A stretch of DNA of 64,000 bases from Akkermansia sp. (GCF_020860705.1 NZ_JAJBTT010000001.1:1-64000), one strand, 5' to 3'; positions 1 to 8,978 are shown, counted from the first letter of the stretch. A program made the numbers and translations. Notes: generated by a model not told the origin, from the sequence alone.

Positions 1-3
1 CTT

Positions 4-18
4 CGGATTTGTAATCCG
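4..18. promoter_or_regulatory. palindrome CGGATT-N3-AATCCG in a probable promoter
   Basis: The 15-bp palindrome CGGATT-TGT-AATCCG is preceded by CTT at the window edge and followed by C and TATGTA. At 45130-45144 the same palindrome follows a TTGACT box read toward its gene, so here it would also sit in a 17-bp spacer between a -35 box (mostly outside the window) and a -10-like TATGTA. It points toward the PEP-CTERM remnant that follows. The palindrome is seen directly; the promoter role is inferred from the four other copies, all beside PEP-CTERM genes. Confidence 0.55.
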
Positions 19-121
19 CTATGTATGCAAATAGGAAGAACTCCTGCATGGTGCTCCCATATCCAGTGTTCAGATAGTTACACACCTCTATTCAACGCAG
101 GAATGACTGTTACGTCCATAA

Positions 122-376
122 TTCCTCCCTTTCACAGGAGCAAGCAGGATAATTGATGAACGAGCTTACAGCGTTCCAGAACCCGCAACGGCCACGTTGT
201 GCCTTCTTGGCCTGACGGCCCTGATGATGCGCTACCGTAAGCATACGGTTTCCCCGTCTTTCCTTAAAGTGGTCCCACGACAGCGTGAGGTACCTTCTTT
301 TATTGTTAAAAAACAGTTCAAAAACATTTCCGGCAGGAACGTTTCAATTCTTTCCTGCCGTTGTTCCCATCCATGA
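122..376 (+). pseudogene. remnant of a PEP-CTERM surface-protein gene
   Basis: An open frame without a convincing start encodes VPEPATATLCLLGLTALMMR at 173-232, the hallmark sorting tail of PEP-CTERM proteins (PEP motif, hydrophobic stretch, basic end). In the intact copies the protein stops right after the arginines. Here the frame runs on for more than 40 codons of unrelated sequence, and upstream a stop at 119-121 leaves only about 17 codons before the motif. The body of the gene is therefore missing. Together with the palindromic promoter at 4-18 this looks like the two ends of a PEP-CTERM gene with the middle deleted. It is unlikely to make a sorted protein. Confidence 0.65.
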
Positions 377-528
377 GCCCCTCCTTCACTTTGGAACAGC
401 CGCAAGGGAACACCGGAAAAACCATCTTCCTTTCATGTCCGGAACTGCACACTCTTTCAGTAACCGACAGTCCCGCGTACAAAATGTCACAGGGAAACTC
501 CACCCTGACCGGGTAAAATCCCTAATAG

Positions 529-786
529 ATGCACCTATTTATTCCAATCATGAATCTTCAAAAACAGCAACTGCTCCTGCGCCTTTTCCGGTATTTGAAA
601 GGCAAAGAAGGAAAGCCACGATTTTTCAACAAGCGGAATATATGGCTGGTCGCCATAGCCACCGCCTATATTCTGACCCCTGATGAGTTTCTGTTTGATG
701 GAATCGGCAAGCTGGGCCTTCTGGACGACGCAGCAGTTATTCTCGGAGCCATCTTCACCGTATTCCTTCCAGACGGAGACTCATGA
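529..786 (+). CDS. DUF1232 (YkvA-like) small membrane protein
   Basis: An 85-residue protein with the DUF1232 pattern: a hydrophobic segment running into Y-I-L-T-P-D-E, then G-x-L-G-L-L-D-D-A-A and a second hydrophobic segment at the C-terminus. The family is widespread in bacteria, is usually 80-130 residues long with one or two membrane segments, and has no defined function. An alternative ATG lies at 550; neither start has a clear Shine-Dalgarno sequence. It ends just before the convergent TatD-like gene, so it is probably monocistronic. The family call is fairly safe from the TPDE and LLDD motifs; the role is unknown. Confidence 0.6.
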   Translation: MHLFIPIMNLQKQQLLLRLFRYLKGKEGKPRFFNKRNIWLVAIATAYILTPDEFLFDGIGKLGLLDDAAVILGAIFTVFLPDGDS

Positions 787-817
787 CCCACGCCTGCTGC
801 GCCGCCCATGGACAGAA

Positions 818-1630
818 TTAGTGGGACGAGATTTTCCGAAACTTCGGGGACTGCCCCATGAACGCCTCCGGATTGGCTAAAAGAAGCCTCTCCGTTTCCT
901 GCCGGGAAAAACCACGCTTATGGAGCTCGCAGGCCAGAGCGGTCAACGCCAGAGGGTCGGAATCCCCCCAATCCGCCGCGGAATTGGCCCAGACGCGGTC
1001 CATCCCGTATATCTCCAGCATATCCGCCGCGCGCTTGGGATTCAGCTTGCTGGTGGGGTACAGGGTCAGCCCGGCCCAGTAGCCCGCTTCCCTTACCAAC
1101 GGAAAAGTGTGTTCCTCGCAGTGGTCCACCAGCACACGGCCAGGGTCCAGCTCCGGACGGTTTTTCAGGGCTGAAAGAATCATTTTGGTTCCCTTCAGCT
1201 TGTCTTCCAGGTGGGGCGTGTGAATCAGAACCAGCTGGTTCAGGCGTATCGCCAAATCCAGATGCTCTTCAAAAATGGTCATCTCATGGGAGGTGTTCCG
1301 GTTCAGCCCTATCTCCCCGATGCCAAGGACGTTGGGACGGTCAATGAACTCCGGAATGAGCTTCATCACCTCCCGGGCAAAGGCCACGTCCTGCGCTTCC
1401 TTGGGATTGATGCACAGCCAGGTATAATGGTCCATGCCGAATTTGGCCGCCCTGGCCGGCTCACATTCCGTCAGCTGCACAAAGTAGTCCCGGAAACCGT
1501 CCGCGGAAGAACGGTCATAGCCGGCCCAGAATGCCGGTTCCCCTACCGCCAGACAACCTGCCTGCGCCATGGCCCTGTATTCGTCCGTGGTACGGCACAC
1601 CATGTGTATATGAGGTTCTATAAATGCCAT
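818..1630 (-). CDS. TatD-like metal-dependent hydrolase (possibly EboB-like)
   Basis: A 270-residue amidohydrolase-fold protein. TatD-family metal ligands are visible in order: an N-terminal H-I-H (EPHIHM), G-E-I-G-L-N in the middle, L-I-H-T-P, V-D-H-C-E-E, and a late NSAADWGDSDPL segment where TatD proteins carry the last acidic ligand. The NSA-DWG-SDPL form differs from classical TatD nucleases and resembles, from memory, the EboB subgroup of the ebo gene cluster; that subgroup call is inference. It follows the small gene at 1636-1908 by 5 bp and is probably cotranscribed with it. The other ebo genes (UbiA-like prenyltransferase, sugar-phosphate cyclase) are not in the window. Substrate unknown. 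Confidence 0.75.
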   Translation of the reverse strand: MAFIEPHIHMVCRTTDEYRAMAQAGCLAVGEPAFWAGYDRSSADGFRDYFVQLTECEPARAAKFGMDHYTWLCINPKEAQDVAFAREVMKLIPEFIDRPNVLGIGEIGLNRNTSHEMTIFEEHLDLAIRLNQLVLIHTPHLEDKLKGTKMILSALKNRPELDPGRVLVDHCEEHTFPLVREAGYWAGLTLYPTSKLNPKRAADMLEIYGMDRVWANSAADWGDSDPLALTALACELHKRGFSRQETERLLLANPEAFMGQSPKFRKISSH

Positions 1631-1635
1631 GATTT

Positions 1636-1908
1636 TTATTTGTTGAGGTTCGGGGCTCCGCAGGCCGCTTTGGCGGCGGCGGTTTCCGGCACGGCGTCAT
1701 CCCTGTAGGAAAGGGCTTCCAGAATGGCCCGGACGCGTCCGGCTCCGGATACGGAGAGAAGGGGGAGCACTTCCACCAGGGCACGGTAACGGAAATCCGC
1801 CTCCCCTTCCCCGCGGTCCACCCGGTCCAGAAATGCGGCCACATCCAGTACGCCAGCGCGCGCCGCCGCAAAATCGGCGTCCAATACCTCTTTTTTACTC
1901 CTTTTCAT
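1636..1908 (-). CDS. small protein upstream of the TatD-like hydrolase
   Basis: A 90-residue, alanine- and arginine-rich, apparently helical soluble protein. The ATG at 1908 begins MKRSKKEVLDADF; the frame also extends to a TTG at 1944, giving 102 residues. No signal peptide or metal motif is visible. It lies 5 bp upstream of the TatD-like gene on the same strand, which implies translational coupling and a shared pathway. If the hydrolase is EboB-like, this could be a short EboA-type protein, but I cannot show that from the sequence. I do not recognise the family. Confidence 0.5.
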   Translation of the reverse strand: MKRSKKEVLDADFAAARAGVLDVAAFLDRVDRGEGEADFRYRALVEVLPLLSVSGAGRVRAILEALSYRDDAVPETAAAKAACGAPNLNK

Positions 1909-2108
1909 GCCCAGACGATACGCCCATGCGGAAAGCCGCGTCAAGCCGGAACAGGTAACAAAATTGTAACTATTCCAAACTAGTGAATTGCAATGTCTTT
2001 CCGCGTCTTTTCAAAAATCCAAAAAGCGCCGGGAATTCAAGAAGAGGCTTGCCATCCGGGTTTGAACCGGGCATCCTGTGGAGACGCATTTATTTCATTA
2101 GAGCGCCT

Positions 2109-2810
2109 ATGAATGCACTAGTAAAAACCATATGTACATTCGTAACATCCTCCATCGGCCGCAAAATCATTGTGGCGCTGACGGGGTTATGTTTGGTCTT
2201 GTTCCTCGCGGGACACCTGGCAGGCAACCTTCTCATTTTCGGAGGCCCTGAATGGATCAACACTTACGCCTACGGCCTACACTCCATGCCGGAAGCCGCC
2301 CTCTGGGGCATCCGCCTGGGTCTTGCGGTGATCTTTGTCATCCATGTCTGGCTGACCATTCAACTGAAGCTGGAAAACCACGCCGCCCGCGAACCTTACG
2401 TGTTCAAGAATACGATCAAGGCTACGCTCTCCTCCCGCTACATGATCTACACCGGCCTGACTGTTCTGGTGTTCCTGATCTACCACCTGTACCAGTATAC
2501 CCTGCGCGTGGGTTATGATCCCACCCAGTACACCGCCTTTATTTCCGACGGCACGGTGGAAACCTTTGACGTGTACAAGATGATCGTCGCCGGTTTCTCC
2601 AATGTATGGTGCTCCGCTTTCTACATCCTGGCCATCCTGATGCTGTTCAGCCATCTGCGCCACGGTGTGCAGTCCATCTTCCAGACGGTTGGCGCTGATT
2701 CCCGCAAAATCCGGCCCTTTTACAACTTTGTCGCCATCGCCTACGGCGCCGTGATCTGCCTGGGCTTCATTTCCGTGCCGGTCTCGGTTCTTCTGGGTAT
2801 CATCAAATAA
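2109..2810 (+). CDS. sdhC: succinate dehydrogenase/fumarate reductase cytochrome b subunit
   Basis: A 233-residue integral membrane protein with five hydrophobic segments, matching the cytochrome b558 (Bacteroides/Bacillus-type) diheme subunit. It anchors the flavoprotein and iron-sulfur subunits and exchanges electrons with menaquinone. Conserved histidines that could bind haem occur at GHLAGN near residue 37, in HVWLT, in IYHLYQY and in SHLRHG. An upstream extension of the frame to 1983 has low-quality N-terminal sequence; the ATG at 2109 is preferred because it begins with a normal membrane-protein start. The flavoprotein gene follows by 21 bp, so sdhCAB form one operon. In an anaerobic gut bacterium the complex probably runs as fumarate reductase. 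Confidence 0.9.
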   Translation: MNALVKTICTFVTSSIGRKIIVALTGLCLVLFLAGHLAGNLLIFGGPEWINTYAYGLHSMPEAALWGIRLGLAVIFVIHVWLTIQLKLENHAAREPYVFKNTIKATLSSRYMIYTGLTVLVFLIYHLYQYTLRVGYDPTQYTAFISDGTVETFDVYKMIVAGFSNVWCSAFYILAILMLFSHLRHGVQSIFQTVGADSRKIRPFYNFVAIAYGAVICLGFISVPVSVLLGIIK

Positions 2811-2831
2811 CCATCAACTCCTTTCAAAGTC

Positions 2832-4790
2832 ATGATTAATTTTCCCGTAAGCGACTGGATGCCGGATGCCAAGATTCCTTCCGGCCCGATTCAGGACAAA
2901 TGGTCCAAGTACAAGCTTGAGACCAAACTGATCAACCCGAACAACAAGCGCAAGTACACGGTGCTCGTGGTAGGTTCCGGCCTGGCCGGCGCCTCCGCCG
3001 CCGCCACGCTTGCCGAGCTCGGCTACAACGTCAAGTGCTTCTGCTACCAGGACAGTCCGCGCCGCGCCCACTCCATTGCGGCTCAGGGCGGCATCAACGC
3101 AGCCAAGAACTACCAGAACGACGGCGACTCCGTCTACCGCCTGTTCTATGACACCGTGAAAGGCGGCGACTTCCGCGCCCGTGAAGCCAACGTCTACCGC
3201 CTGGCGGAAGTTTCCTCCAACATTATTGACCAGTGCGTGGCCCAGGGCGTTCCCTTCGGCCGTGAATACGGCGGCCTGCTGGACAACCGCTCCTTCGGCG
3301 GCGCCCAGCTCAAGCGCACCTTCTACGCACGCGGCCAAACGGGCCAGCAGCTCCTGCTGGGCGCCTACCAGGCCCTGGAAAAGGAAGTGGCCAAGGGACA
3401 TATTGAAATGTTCCCCCGCCATGAAATGATGGATTTGGTACTGGTGGACGGCGAAGCCAGGGGCATCGTCACCCGAAACCTGATTACCGGTGAAATCCAA
3501 TCCTACGCCGGGGACACCGTTCTGCTCTGCACGGGCGGCTACGGCAACGTGTTCTTCCTGTCCACCAATGCGATGGGCTGCAACGTCACCGCCGCCTACA
3601 AGGCATACAAGCGCGGCGCCTTCTTCGCCAACCCCTGCTTCACGCAGATTCACCCCACCTGCATTCCGGTCAAGGGCGACTACCAGTCCAAGCTGACGCT
3701 GATGTCGGAATCCCTCCGCAACAGCGGCCGCATCTGGGTGCCCAAGTCCCGTGAAACTGCGGAAAAGATCCGCAAGAAGGAAATCCGCCCCGCGGACGTT
3801 CCCGAAGAAGAACGCGACTATTATCTGGAACGCAAGTACCCCTCCTTCGGCAACCTGGCTCCGCGCGACATCTCTTCCCGTGCCGCCAAGGAAGCCTGCG
3901 ACGACGGCCGCGGCGTGGCCATCACCGGCAAGGGTGTTTTCCTGGACTTTGCGGATGAAATCAAGCGCATGGGCCGTGAATGGATCGACGGCCAGTACGG
4001 CAACTTGTTTGACATGTATGAGGAAATCACGGACGACGATCCCCATGAAACGCCCATGATGATCTATCCCGCTTCCCACTACACGATGGGCGGCCTGTGG
4101 GTGGACTACAACCTCATGTCCAACGTCAAGGGCCTGCACGTCCTGGGTGAAGCCAACTTCTCCGACCACGGCGCTAACCGCCTGGGCGCTTCAGCCCTGA
4201 TGCAGGGCCTGTCCGACGGCTACTTCGTGATTCCCGCCACCCTGCCGGCCTACCTGACGACCATCAAGCCCGGTACCGTCACCACTGCTTCTCCGGAATT
4301 CAAAGCCGCGGAAGACGAAGTGAAGGAACGCATCAACAAGCTCCTGAATGTGAAGGGCACCAAGACGGTGGACTCCTTCCACCGGGAACTGGGTCTCATC
4401 ATGTGGGAAGACTGCGGCATGGCCCGCACGGAAGAAAGCCTGATGAACGCCATCGAACGCATTCCCCAGCTCCGCAAGGAATTCTGGGAAAACGTACGCG
4501 TGACGGGCACGGCGGACGGCATCAATGCGGAACTGGAAAAAGCCTGCCGCGTGGCGGACTTTCTGGAATTCGCCCAGCTGCTCTGTTATGACGCCCTGAA
4601 CCGCCAGGAATCCTGCGGCGCCCACTTCCGCGTGGAATACCAGCTGCCGGACGGCGAAGCCAAGCGCAACGACGAAGAATACGCCTACGTAGCCGCCTGG
4701 GAATACACCGGCGTAGACAGCCTGCCTATCCTTCACAAGGAACCGCTGACCTTCGAGAACGTGCACCTTGCCATCCGCAGCTACAAGTAA
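2832..4790 (+). CDS. sdhA: succinate dehydrogenase/fumarate reductase flavoprotein subunit
   Basis: A 652-residue FAD-linked catalytic subunit that interconverts succinate and fumarate. The dinucleotide-binding glycines are in [12 protein letters not shown] (about 47-58), followed by [13 protein letters not shown] with His80 as the expected covalent FAD attachment site. Active-site segments include [20 protein letters not shown] and [11 protein letters not shown], and [18 protein letters not shown] lies near the FAD. The length and the absence of a long N-terminal extension match the type found with a single diheme membrane subunit. It is the second gene of sdhCAB and the enzyme sits on the cytoplasmic face of the membrane. 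Confidence 0.95.
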   Translation: MINFPVSDWMPDAKIPSGPIQDKWSKYKLETKLINPNNKRKYTVLVVGSGLAGASAAATLAELGYNVKCFCYQDSPRRAHSIAAQGGINAAKNYQNDGDSVYRLFYDTVKGGDFRAREANVYRLAEVSSNIIDQCVAQGVPFGREYGGLLDNRSFGGAQLKRTFYARGQTGQQLLLGAYQALEKEVAKGHIEMFPRHEMMDLVLVDGEARGIVTRNLITGEIQSYAGDTVLLCTGGYGNVFFLSTNAMGCNVTAAYKAYKRGAFFANPCFTQIHPTCIPVKGDYQSKLTLMSESLRNSGRIWVPKSRETAEKIRKKEIRPADVPEEERDYYLERKYPSFGNLAPRDISSRAAKEACDDGRGVAITGKGVFLDFADEIKRMGREWIDGQYGNLFDMYEEITDDDPHETPMMIYPASHYTMGGLWVDYNLMSNVKGLHVLGEANFSDHGANRLGASALMQGLSDGYFVIPATLPAYLTTIKPGTVTTASPEFKAAEDEVKERINKLLNVKGTKTVDSFHRELGLIMWEDCGMARTEESLMNAIERIPQLRKEFWENVRVTGTADGINAELEKACRVADFLEFAQLLCYDALNRQESCGAHFRVEYQLPDGEAKRNDEEYAYVAAWEYTGVDSLPILHKEPLTFENVHLAIRSYK

Positions 4791-4830
4791 AGATAGCCAA
4801 TACATTAACACTTAAAAGAAAGATTATAAC

Positions 4831-5598
4831 ATGGCTAAAACACTCAATCTCACTCTCAAGGTCTGGCGCCAGGAAAACCGGGACACCAAAGGCCGTATTG
4901 AGACCTATGCCGCCAAGGACATTCCGGTGGACGCCTCCTTCCTGGAAATGCTGGACATCGTCAATGAAGGCCTGGTCAAGGAAGGCAAGGAGCCGATCCA
5001 CTTTGACCATGACTGCCGCGAAGGCATCTGCGGCATGTGCTCCCTGACGATCAACGGCATCCCCCACGGTCCGGAACGCCAGGTGACTACCTGCCAGCTC
5101 CACATGCGCAAGTTCAAGGACGGCGATACCGTCTGGATTGAACCTTTCCGTGCGAAAGCCTTCCCGATCCTGCGGGACCTGATGGTGGACCGCTCCGCCC
5201 TGGACCGCATCATCGCCGCCGGCGGCTACATTGACGTGCGCACCGGCTCCGCGCCGAATGCCAACAACATCGCCGTGGAAAAAGTGAAGGCGGAAGCGGC
5301 CTTTGACGCTGCCGCCTGCATCGGCTGCGGCGCCTGCGTGGCCTCCTGCAAAAACGCATCCGCCATGCTGTTCACGTCTGCCAAGATTGCCCACCTCAAC
5401 CTGCTGCCCCAGGGCCAGCCGGAACGCACCAGGCGCGTCCTGGCCATGATGAAGCAAATGGAAGCGGAGGGCTTCGGCAACTGCACGAACCAATATGAAT
5501 GTGAAGCTGCCTGCCCGAAGGGCGTGAGCGTGGACAACATCGCCCGCCTCAACCGCGACTTCATCCGGGCCAACACCAAGGAAGGCCTCTGCTACTAA
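4831..5598 (+). CDS. sdhB: succinate dehydrogenase/fumarate reductase iron-sulfur subunit
   Basis: A 255-residue subunit that passes electrons between the flavoprotein and the cytochrome b subunit through three clusters. The [2Fe-2S] ligands are in [10 protein letters not shown] (Cys62, Cys67, Cys70) plus Cys88. The [4Fe-4S] and [3Fe-4S] ligands are in [13 protein letters not shown] and in [12 protein letters not shown]. These motifs are complete. It is the last gene of sdhCAB, 40 bp after sdhA, and is followed by a strong intrinsic terminator at 5629-5666, which defines the operon end. Confidence 0.95.
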   Translation: MAKTLNLTLKVWRQENRDTKGRIETYAAKDIPVDASFLEMLDIVNEGLVKEGKEPIHFDHDCREGICGMCSLTINGIPHGPERQVTTCQLHMRKFKDGDTVWIEPFRAKAFPILRDLMVDRSALDRIIAAGGYIDVRTGSAPNANNIAVEKVKAEAAFDAAACIGCGACVASCKNASAMLFTSAKIAHLNLLPQGQPERTRRVLAMMKQMEAEGFGNCTNQYECEAACPKGVSVDNIARLNRDFIRANTKEGLCY

Positions 5599-5628
5599 GC
5601 AGGTTCTTTCAAACAGCGCTCTATTTAA

Positions 5629-5666
5629 AACTCCCTGCGGCATGAATGGCCCGCAGGGAGTTTTTT
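5629..5666 (+). terminator. intrinsic terminator of sdhCAB
   Basis: A 10-bp perfect stem, CTCCCTGCGG with CCGCAGGGAG, encloses a 10-nt loop and is followed by six Ts. It lies 31 bp after the sdhB stop codon on the same strand. Confidence 0.9.
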
Positions 5667-6054
5667 AATCCCTTCTCCTGTTCTGGAATAGCAGTGCAGT
5701 ACCTCCAACACCCGGAACAAAAACAGGGCGTCCATCTGTTTGACGGGGATCACTACCCTTGAGCCACTACATCAAGGAAATCTCCAAACAGAAATTCTCC
5801 TGGGGAAGACCGATCCACAGAGAAAAGCATCAAACGACCGGACAAAAACATCATCCCTGTCTGTAACGGCCAAGCTCCTCCAGCCTGCCGTTAGAAAAGA
5901 TGGAGCAGGATCAGAGTTTTTCCATAGAAACTTACCGAAGCAAAACCCGGCAAGTAGAAATTTACATAGCATTGAAAAGGAGGAACCCCTCATTTGCCGC
6001 GTTTGCATCATTTCTCCGGAACGCAGCAAAAGGCCAAACCAGAGATTCCGAACT
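5667..6054. other. gene-poor gap between sdhB and dtd
   Basis: About 390 bp between convergent transcription units. The open frames here are short and overlapping, with no recognisable protein features, repeat or structured RNA. The base composition is more AT-rich than in the flanking genes. I see no supportable gene. Confidence 0.5.
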
Positions 6055-6507
6055 TTATTCCCTATTCCGGGAATCCATGAAAATAGTCACCGGGCCGTCA
6101 TTGACCAGGGAAACCTGCATGTCCGCCCCAAACTCCCCGCTTTCCACCCTGCCTTCCAGCAACGCCCCCAGTTCCTTCTTAAACAGTTCATAAAGGGGAA
6201 TGGCCTGCTCCGGTCTTGCGGCACGAATAAAGGAAGGCCTGTTGCCCTTCCTGGTGGAGGCATGCAGCGTAAACTGGCTCACTACCAGGGCGCTGCCCCC
6301 CATCTCCTTCACGGAAAGATTCATCTTCCCATCCGCATCGGAAAATATACGCATGTCCGCCGCCTTTTTGGCAAGCCAGCGAGCATCCTCCTCCGCATCC
6401 GCCTCTTCAATGCCTATCAGGATCATCAGTCCCGGCCCCGTGCTTCCCGCACAAACGCCGCCGATATGCACGGCAGCCTCCTGGACGCGCTGAATAACCA
6501 GCCTCAC
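6055..6507 (-). CDS. dtd: D-aminoacyl-tRNA deacylase
   Basis: A 150-residue protein matching DTD at its usual length of about 145. The enzyme hydrolyses D-amino acids (and glycine on tRNA-Ala) from mischarged tRNAs in the cytoplasm. Signature segments are the N-terminal MRLVIQRV, GLMILIGI, SQFTLHA with the catalytic-pocket serine/glutamine, and the C-terminal NDGPVTI loop carrying the cross-subunit Gly-Pro motif. The start codon is GTG at 6507, overlapping the TGA of the upstream LysM gene in a GTGA arrangement, which implies translational coupling. Confidence 0.93.
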   Translation of the reverse strand: MRLVIQRVQEAAVHIGGVCAGSTGPGLMILIGIEEADAEEDARWLAKKAADMRIFSDADGKMNLSVKEMGGSALVVSQFTLHASTRKGNRPSFIRAARPEQAIPLYELFKKELGALLEGRVESGEFGADMQVSLVNDGPVTIFMDSRNRE

Positions 6508-7280
6508 TGCCCTTCTCCCTTCTCCCTGAGAATGGTCACCTTTGTCCCCGTCCGGGTCAGCATGGCCAGTTCATTGCAATCCTGCCGGCTTAAATAAAAA
6601 CCAGGCGAACGGGGTACGCCGTGGGAAATGTCAATGACATACCCTCCCGACGCCAGCACCAGCGTCTTGTCCGCAGAGGGAAACTGTTTGCTGTAAATGG
6701 AAACGGGAGCCTGTTCATCCTTGACAGTTGTTTCCACATTCTTTTTCCCCCCATCCTTCATGGCCAGAATAGGGTATCCTTTTACAAAATTTTTCCCGTC
6801 GTAAAGGCAGACTTCCTTCTCCGGCACATTGACTACCACATGAAAATCCAGTGGACGGTACTTGAATACATCCCCGGCATGCAGAACGGGAATATCCATC
6901 AGACCGTTGAGATGCATCACCATGGCCTGGGAACAACCCAGCTTCCTGACCATGCGTATCCATGAATCCCCTCTCTTGACGGTGTATTTTTTCACGTCCG
7001 GCCCACTGGGATCCAGCAACTGGCGGATGCGCAGCCTGCCAATGAGATCCTTCGCCTCCCGCCCCACTACGCCGCCCTGCTCCGCCAGAGGCTGAAGCAG
7101 TTCCAGGGCCTGGGGCAGACTGCCCCGGTCCATCAGGCGCCGGGCTTCCGCCAGGGCCTCCGGACGGCGCGGCCAGAGAGAATAATTCTCCCCGTCCGCC
7201 AAAACTCCCTGGGCGCAGAAAGCCGCCGCCAGAAGGCTAAAGAAGACCCTTGCGCTTGAAGTCAAAGATGTTGATCTCAT
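6504..7280 (-). CDS. exported LysM/YkuD-like protein lacking the catalytic cysteine
   Basis: A 258-residue protein with an N-terminal signal peptide (about 1-28, ending QGVLA), a helical segment (40-90), a LysM-like peptidoglycan-binding domain (about 97-142, YTVKRGDSW to LHAGDVFKY) and an L,D-transpeptidase (YkuD)-like beta domain (about 145-251). Active family members carry a histidine-glycine and then an S-H-G-C motif. Here H220-G221 is kept, but the second motif reads SPGF (225-228), so the catalytic cysteine and its neighbouring histidine are gone. It is probably a peptidoglycan-binding, non-catalytic relative. The gene overlaps its upstream neighbour by 44 bp and dtd by 4 bp. Confidence 0.7.
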   Translation of the reverse strand: MRSTSLTSSARVFFSLLAAAFCAQGVLADGENYSLWPRRPEALAEARRLMDRGSLPQALELLQPLAEQGGVVGREAKDLIGRLRIRQLLDPSGPDVKKYTVKRGDSWIRMVRKLGCSQAMVMHLNGLMDIPVLHAGDVFKYRPLDFHVVVNVPEKEVCLYDGKNFVKGYPILAMKDGGKKNVETTVKDEQAPVSIYSKQFPSADKTLVLASGGYVIDISHGVPRSPGFYLSRQDCNELAMLTRTGTKVTILREKGEGQ

Positions 7281-7779
7281 GGGATTTTTGTATCATTTCC
7301 ACGGTGAATTTCAAGAGGGAGACCTCCCATGCGTCATCCACTCCCTCAATGAGAGCCATCAACGTGTCCTCCCCATTGCGCACCTGGTCCAACAGACGGC
7401 CGCGCACGGAATCAAGAGGTTCATGCAGAATTTCCTCATTCACTTCCGACCTCTTGAATCTGAATCCATATTCCAGCAGCGTCAAAAAGCCAGGGCCATT
7501 CTTGGAAAGCCAGTCAAAAAATCTCTTGGCCTCTCCGGAAAATCCCTCCGTACTGACTTCATTATAAATGGAAGGCCGGATGATCTTCGGTTTTTCCGCT
7601 TCCACCCAGCCGCTGCGCACGCGCACCACGCCCACCTCATCCATCAGCTCGCTGATGAGAAGGAAATTAAACCTGGTATCGCCAAAGGTATCAATGCGAC
7701 GGTCCGGTTCATACACCACCCGGGTCATATCCGCCGCATAGCGGATATCGTCACGGGAGAAGGAGGGCAGGTCACTCAT
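7237..7779 (-). CDS. conserved hypothetical protein upstream of the LysM gene
   Basis: A 180-residue, acidic, apparently soluble protein starting MSDLPSFSRDDIRYAADMTR. No membrane segment, signal peptide or known motif is visible. The frame extends upstream to an ATG at 7806, but that codon touches the T-run of the acpP terminator, so the ATG at 7779 is preferred. Its last 44 bp overlap the start of the LysM/YkuD-like gene, and dtd follows, which suggests a three-gene unit. I do not recognise the family; the codon pattern and coupling support a real gene. Confidence 0.65.
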   Translation of the reverse strand: MSDLPSFSRDDIRYAADMTRVVYEPDRRIDTFGDTRFNFLLISELMDEVGVVRVRSGWVEAEKPKIIRPSIYNEVSTEGFSGEAKRFFDWLSKNGPGFLTLLEYGFRFKRSEVNEEILHEPLDSVRGRLLDQVRNGEDTLMALIEGVDDAWEVSLLKFTVEMIQKSHEINIFDFKRKGLL

Positions 7780-7807
7780 GGAAGAAGAAAGCTGGGGGCT
7801 TTCCATG

Positions 7808-7847
7808 AAAAAGCGGCTTCCTTGCCTTGGACAGGGAAGCCGCTTTT
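7808..7847 (-). terminator. intrinsic terminator of acpP
   Basis: A long stem, AAAAGCGGCTTCC paired with GGGAAGCCGCTTTT, with a 12-nt loop lies 27 bp after the acpP stop. It is followed on the minus strand by a T-run (A-run at 7808-7812). Confidence 0.88.
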
Positions 7848-7873
7848 ATAATAAAGGATTTTAGCAGTTCAAC

Positions 7874-8116
7874 TTAACCCTGAACCTTTTCGATGTAGGC
7901 AACGACGTCGGCAACAGACTGAAGCTTTTCGGCTTCTTCGTCGGGCACTTCGATGTCAAAGTTTTCTTCGAAAGCCATCACGAGTTCAACGGTATCCAGC
8001 GAATCAGCACCGAGATCCTCGATGAATTTCGCATCAGCAGTCACTTTATCGGATTCAACGCCAAGTTGGTCAACGATGATACTTCTTACTTTTTCTTCGA
8101 TGCTGTTGTCAGACAT
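7874..8116 (-). CDS. acpP: acyl carrier protein
   Basis: An 80-residue acidic protein, the classical ACP that carries growing acyl chains in fatty-acid synthesis. The phosphopantetheine site is the serine in the [14 protein letters not shown] segment, and the helical flanks are typical. It sits alone between its own terminator at 7808-7847 and the coaX gene. Interestingly, coaX supplies coenzyme A, the donor of the phosphopantetheine arm, but the 130-bp gap leaves co-regulation uncertain. Confidence 0.97.
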   Translation of the reverse strand: MSDNSIEEKVRSIIVDQLGVESDKVTADAKFIEDLGADSLDTVELVMAFEENFDIEVPDEEAEKLQSVADVVAYIEKVQG

Positions 8117-8249
8117 GATATTTATTGTTAAGGTTCATGGATACTACATGGGGTATACGCAATTTGCAACACCTATTTATGAGTTTTTACGTGTCATCCG
8201 GCCTCCTTTCCGAAAGTAACGAACTCCGGCCCAATTCCTTGCCCGCTCT

Positions 8250-8978
8250 TCAAAGATTCAGGGCGGCAGCTATCCGCAACCCGTTCAGCGTAATATCCGG
8301 GTCCACCTGGTCAATGCGCTCCACGCCCCTGGCTATCAGCGCAGCGTCTCCGCCCGTAGCCACCACGGCGGGACGCGCCTCCAGCTCATCCTCCAGCCGG
8401 GTCAGGATTTCCTTCACCAGCCCGCGGTAGCCGTACACGGCGCCGGACTGCATGGCCTCCACGGTGCTGGTTCCTATGGCGCGGGCGGGTTCCTGGGGAT
8501 CAATCGCGGGAAGAAGGGCGGTATTGCGCGCCAGATAATCCCCCATGCTGGCAAGCCCCGGGGCAATAGCGCCGCCCAAATAAGTGCATTTGGGGCTGAT
8601 TACGTCAAAAGTCACGGCGGTGCCGAAGTCCACCACAATGCACGGATACCCGTAATAGGCTACAGCGCCCACGGCATTCGCCAGCCTGTCAGCGCCTATC
8701 TGGCGCGGGTGGGGATAGTCGATGCCCACACCCAGCCGGGAATCGCAGGAAAGGAAATGGCACGGCTTGACCATCCAGTTTTTCAGCACTTCCGCTACAC
8801 GCGGCACTACGGAGCACACTACGGCGGCATCATAACGGACGCCGTCCAGCACTTCGTCCAGCCGTTCCTCGCTCAGCTCCCGGGTAGGGATCATGTACCG
8901 TTCCGGCAGCAGCGCATCCGACGTGGAGAGTACGAACTTGGTGCGCGTATTGGAATTGTCGATCAGCAGATAGGTCAC
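8250..8978 (-). CDS. coaX: type III pantothenate kinase
   Basis: A 242-residue enzyme that phosphorylates pantothenate in the first step of coenzyme A synthesis. Type III features are the N-terminal phosphate-binding LLIDNSNTRTKF, the G-A-D-R-L-A-N segment after HPRQI, VVDFGTAVTFDV with the catalytic aspartate, and GGAIAPGL followed by a late VATGGDA loop. The length is typical (about 250). It starts 5 bp after the stop of the upstream GT28 gene (8984-10111) on the same strand, so the two are probably cotranscribed. Confidence 0.93.
   Translation of the reverse strand: MTYLLIDNSNTRTKFVLSTSDALLPERYMIPTRELSEERLDEVLDGVRYDAAVVCSVVPRVAEVLKNWMVKPCHFLSCDSRLGVGIDYPHPRQIGADRLANAVGAVAYYGYPCIVVDFGTAVTFDVISPKCTYLGGAIAPGLASMGDYLARNTALLPAIDPQEPARAIGTSTVEAMQSGAVYGYRGLVKEILTRLEDELEARPAVVATGGDAALIARGVERIDQVDPDITLNGLRIAAALNL

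Noticed and set aside
5740..6597. 285-codon frame on the plus strand across the gap before dtd
   Set aside because: Its right part is antisense to dtd and the left part has poor composition; no start signal or family feature.
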